Assembly (NCBI GenBank): GCA_000507305.1
Contig: DF241183.1
Coordinates: 22,709-86,708, forward strand
Length of the DNA: 64,000 nt
Source: Breviolum minutum Mf 1.05b.01
Taxonomy: Eukaryota; Sar; Dinophyceae; Suessiales; Symbiodiniaceae
Direction of reading: 5' to 3'
Both the position numbers and the translations under genes were made by a program. The notes beneath the pieces were generated by a model. That model searched no databases and had not been told where the DNA came from. It saw only the letters and a list, made by a program, of their open reading frames with translations. Position 1 is the stretch's first letter; the number at the start of each line of letters is the position of its first letter. Positions 60,898 to 64,000 of the stretch are shown here, piece by piece.

Positions 60898-62898
60898 CCT
60901 GCCATGGCCACAAACCTGGAAAAAGTTGGGTTAGCTGGAGCCAGATGGAGGTAATACCATACGTGACCCCATCTGGACCCATCTTGAGACCCACCTGCAG
61001 AAGGTATGCGTAATGCGAGTCCTCCGTGGGTTTCAAGATATCTTGCTCCAAATGAGAGACCTGAGAAAGATATTGGCACCAGGTGCACCAGAAATGTCTC
61101 GAGCTTTGGAAAATATTGATGAATGCAAAAAGGATGCAAATAAGTGAGCTTGACATCCTACCAAAAAGACCTCTCTTCCTTCATTTCTCCAGTGATGCGG
61201 TCCAAGCTTAGAATATTTCAAATCCTCAAGCAACGAATTTTGGGCCTAAACGATTTCAAAGGCAATCAACCCGTGCGGCTCGATATCCAGCCCTTGCAAC
61301 AAGACTCCTCCTTTCCATCCTCCATATCCTTCTAGGCCCGCACAACATTACCACTGGAGAACCCGACCATTCCATTCAGATCATCCAATGAACTTTGCTT
61401 GAAGTCTGGCGGGAATGCATCCTGCTGGCAGAAGGTTACAGGGAGCAATCGCCAAAGATTTACCTAAGAAGTGCCAGGACCGTTTCACTGCACAAGATAT
61501 TATCAATTCCACAAGCTGTTCTTAAGGCACATCAAGAAACAAATCCAATTTTTGCACAGTCCCCACTTTGAGTCTCCGCCCCCGAAACCATCTGATACCA
61601 TCTCAAGACCTTCAACTGCTATGGACTCAGATTTCTGTTGACATCCACAAGTGCCCCCGCGTCGTCCTGTAAACCCACGCGGTGGCTCAACAGTTCGGCC
61701 AACGTAATGTCAACGTTGCATCCGGAGAAACTCAGGAAAAACGTGGAGCACACAAAGGCCGAATAAAATGGAAATGGAACCTTGATGAATCTTTAAGACA
61801 TCATCTGAATCTGTGTTCTTCTACATTGAAATCTGCGCCGGGGCCAAGAGGAGCCTAGAACGAATGCATGATTATTTCCGTAAATAGAGGTCAATCAGAC
61901 AGATTTTCCTTAAACCTTCGAAAAACGCATAAGGATTCGTTAGGTGCTTGTATAGTTCTAACGTTCTAACTGGGAAGCCATCATGTAGTCATGCTTCAGC
62001 ACACCGCTGTCTCTTTTAAGCACCTGGCTTTGGCCAAAGTTGCCTCAGCGCCAAAATCACTGGGAGGTTTGGGGCACAGCCCAACCCTGGTGGCGCAGCA
62101 TGGATGTAGATAGTGCTCATACAGGAACTGCTGTTTCTGTGGATTTGTCTGTACTTCTTAGCTTCCAATTTTGGGAAACGTACAGACCCAATTTCACACA
62201 ACGTTGCCTGAAATTAAAAGAAAGTGGAAATCTGATTGAAATTCAATGCTTTGATTCTGAGAAAAGAGGCAATTCGGTTTTTTACAGGAGTTTACCGAAT
62301 ATCAAAAAAAATGCTTCCAGTCCGTCCAGGTACAATACAAGCCCAAAACGCTGGGCCATTTCAAGAAGTGTATCACATATCATCAATATCCAAAAGTTCA
62401 AACATAGAAAATACTAATACAAAATCTAATACATGGATTGTAAAGAAGATTGTGCAAGCTTGTGCTTCACCCTCTGACACTGTGCCTAAGACTCTTTCCG
62501 TCAAAATTGCTGCTCAGCAACGACACCCTCATCTTTCGAAGCAGATTTTCTGGTTTCATGCTGTCCTGAGCCCGGATAGGATCTTGTCTCTCCTTCTGTA
62601 GACTTAAAACTTAAAAGGAATAAAGTTTCTATCTACTAGTATCTGCTGAAACCTTCTGCAAGGCAGAATTTCATACAAAACCTTTCCGCCTTTCATATTG
62701 ATATTGGCGGTTAAACAGGCTTACGGTTACATAACCTGTTCAAAAAAGCCCACAGGAAAAGCAACATGCCACAGCCACACCCAACAGTTAAACGACCACA
62801 CTGAGGTCAGCACATCTTCAGCAGCCTTAATCAGTTCAGCACTCTTGCGACGTAGTGTGCGCAAGAGCGCCAACCTGTGGTTGCGGCGTGTTTCGCTG
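60898..62898 (-). CDS. Exon cluster with closely spaced or overlapping gene ends
   Basis: Exons: 62898-62802 (32 codons; RNHRLALLRTLRRKSAELIK) joined in phase to 62595-62479 (39 codons; RQDPIRAQDSMKPENLLRKM); about 62105-62018 (LPVILALRQLWPKPGA, TAA); 61780-61619 (54 codons; FYSAFVCSTFFLSFSGC, AELLSHRVGLQDDAGALVDV, TAG); 61424-61352 (FPPDFKQSSLDDLNGMVGFS); 61331-61246 (GGWKGGVLLQGLDIEPHGLI, TAG); about 61207-61171 (LDRITGEMKEE); about 61059-60898 (LEQDILKPTEDSHYAYLLQ, donor GTGAGA). Several in-frame stops mean this is two or more genes, or that some stops fall in introns. No family recognised. Confidence 0.45.
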
Positions 62899-63193
62899 CT
62901 GTTTCTATCACGATGTTAATGTTTTCGATGGTAACAAGATGGCGGCTCTTCTGGCTGTTCTTGCTGCTTAGATCTCTGAAGTGAATGATCAGGCGACCAC
63001 GTGGGTGCGCTCACACTCTTGACGTTCAAACATGCAAGAGGTCTTGACCAAAACGACTCAATGGAACCATCTCTTGCACATATTAGTACTTACATAATTA
63101 CAATAGCAATCTCATCACAATACCCTGGATGTCCTTTAAAAAATCAACAGGGCTTCCACCGTTCCCCCAACTCTTGAATTCCTCCCGAAACCG

Positions 63194-63530
63194 TCAGCGG
63201 GCGAAACGGTCAGCGAGAAACCCGGCAAGACCCGCCGTGGCTCCCAGGAGTGGAAAACGAGTTTGCTCTTCCACAGGCCGCGCATCGATCGTGGAAAGCC
63301 TGGGAGGCTGTTGTAAGGGCTGTTGGCCCATGTGCAATTCAAGATGTCCAGAAATGCAAACATGTAAACGACAAGAGCTGTGTGTCCTTTCAGGGAAATG
63401 ATCATTTCAAACGAAAGGTTTGCTGGTCTGCTCTTTCCATTTCCATCCACTTCACAAAAAAAAATTCAAGAATCAGCAAATGTTCCACTTCAGAAGGGAA
63501 ATTTGTATCTGTCCATCCCATGTCCACCGT
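63194..63530 (-). CDS. Small membrane protein, 3' exons
   Basis: The last exon 63299-63194 (35 codons with TGA) reads ARPVEEQTRFPLLGATAGLA then GFLADRFAR, a short hydrophobic Gly/Ala helix near the C-terminus. Upstream segments: about 63345-63395 (ALVVYMFAFLDILNCTW, a membrane helix) and about 63420-63530 (TDTNFPSEVEHLLIL). The joins are not settled. A small organelle or inner-membrane protein is possible; inference from hydrophobicity only. Confidence 0.45.
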
Positions 63531-63814
63531 TCTATGATGTGTACCAAAACCCTGCTTCTTTCAGGCTGTTCATACAGCTACATGTGCATGCCATTTCTAT
63601 CCATTTCTACTCATCCCTATCCCCTCACAAAGAAAACTAGACGCCGGATATCCCGAAAGCAATAAAGACAGTTAAATAAAGGAAATGTTTGATGTAAATA
63701 TGGATATGAGCAGTGTAAAAAAAAAATATACCAGACATCTTTTTGCACCAGTGTTGTCAATACTCTTTGCATAACTTCTCCGTCATGCGACGAAAGTCGG
63801 CCCCTGACAAAGAA

Positions 63815-64000
63815 AAACATACATAAACACCACCACAAAAACGCCACCACAAAAAAACACCACCAAAAAAAAACACCACACAAAAACACCACCACACCAC
63901 CACAAAAACACCACCACAAGAACACCACCACAAGAACACCACCACAAAAACACAACCACAAAAACACAACCACAACACCACCACAAAAACACAACCACAA
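63815..64000. repeat. CACCACAAAAACA low-complexity repeat
   Basis: Tandem CACCACAAAAACACCACCAC-type units to the end of the window, continuing past it. Minus-strand frames give Gly/Val/Cys/Trp-rich artefacts. Confidence 0.9.

Noticed and set aside
63617-64000. Gly/Val/Trp/Cys-rich open frames
   Set aside because: Translation of the CACCACAAAAA repeat.

Overview
This window reads as nuclear DNA of a dinoflagellate, most like the Suessiales/Symbiodiniaceae. That is inferred from four things seen in the sequence. Every gene I can support lies on the minus strand, head to tail. Coding sequence is cut into many short exons, down to 26 nt. Splice donors are mixed GT, GC and GA with AG acceptors, usually AG|G. 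The spaces between exons hold families of roughly 100-bp palindromic elements and minisatellites. Base composition is AT-leaning, near 40% GC by eye.

Method and limits. Exons were read by hand as open segments bounded by plausible donor and acceptor sites. Neighbouring exons were accepted when splice phases matched and exon lengths agreed with the codon count. Models marked complete close from ATG to stop. Larger loci are exon clusters whose exact joins, starts and number of genes remain uncertain. The plus strand shows open frames opposite many exons, which I treat as antisense shadows.

Layout by coordinate (transcription runs right to left). 0.5-2.9 kb: a gene leaving the left edge. 3.1-5.7 kb: a membrane protein with a Pro/His-rich exon. 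6.7-7.2 kb: a small two-exon gene. 7.4-11.2 kb: a complete 10-exon unknown gene. 12.1-15.3 kb: a cyclophilin peptidyl-prolyl isomerase, the clearest identification. 15.7-17.8 kb: an unknown multi-exon gene. 18.7-20.1 kb: a NYN/PIN-like nuclease-domain protein with a Cys-rich tail. 20.2-30 kb: several small unknown genes, one complete (23.1-24.0 kb). 30.6-36.6 kb: one long cluster of 15 or more exons. 38.0-40.4 kb: a gene carrying a 0.63-kb TATC microsatellite in an intron. 40.8-45 kb: small membrane and unknown genes. 45.4-51.5 kb: a gene whose first intron seems to contain a 5-kb satellite island. 51.8-63.5 kb: further unknown genes, including a complete 82-aa basic protein. The right edge is a CACCACAAAAA-type repeat.

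Only the cyclophilin and the NYN protein are assigned to families. The rest are described from visible features. No shared pathway can be inferred: adjacency here looks like the one-directional packing known in dinoflagellates rather than operons. The most unusual signals are candidate introns of 20-39 nt, stop and start codons that touch or overlap at gene joins, a possible relict spliced-leader end, and six families of short palindromic or dispersed elements.
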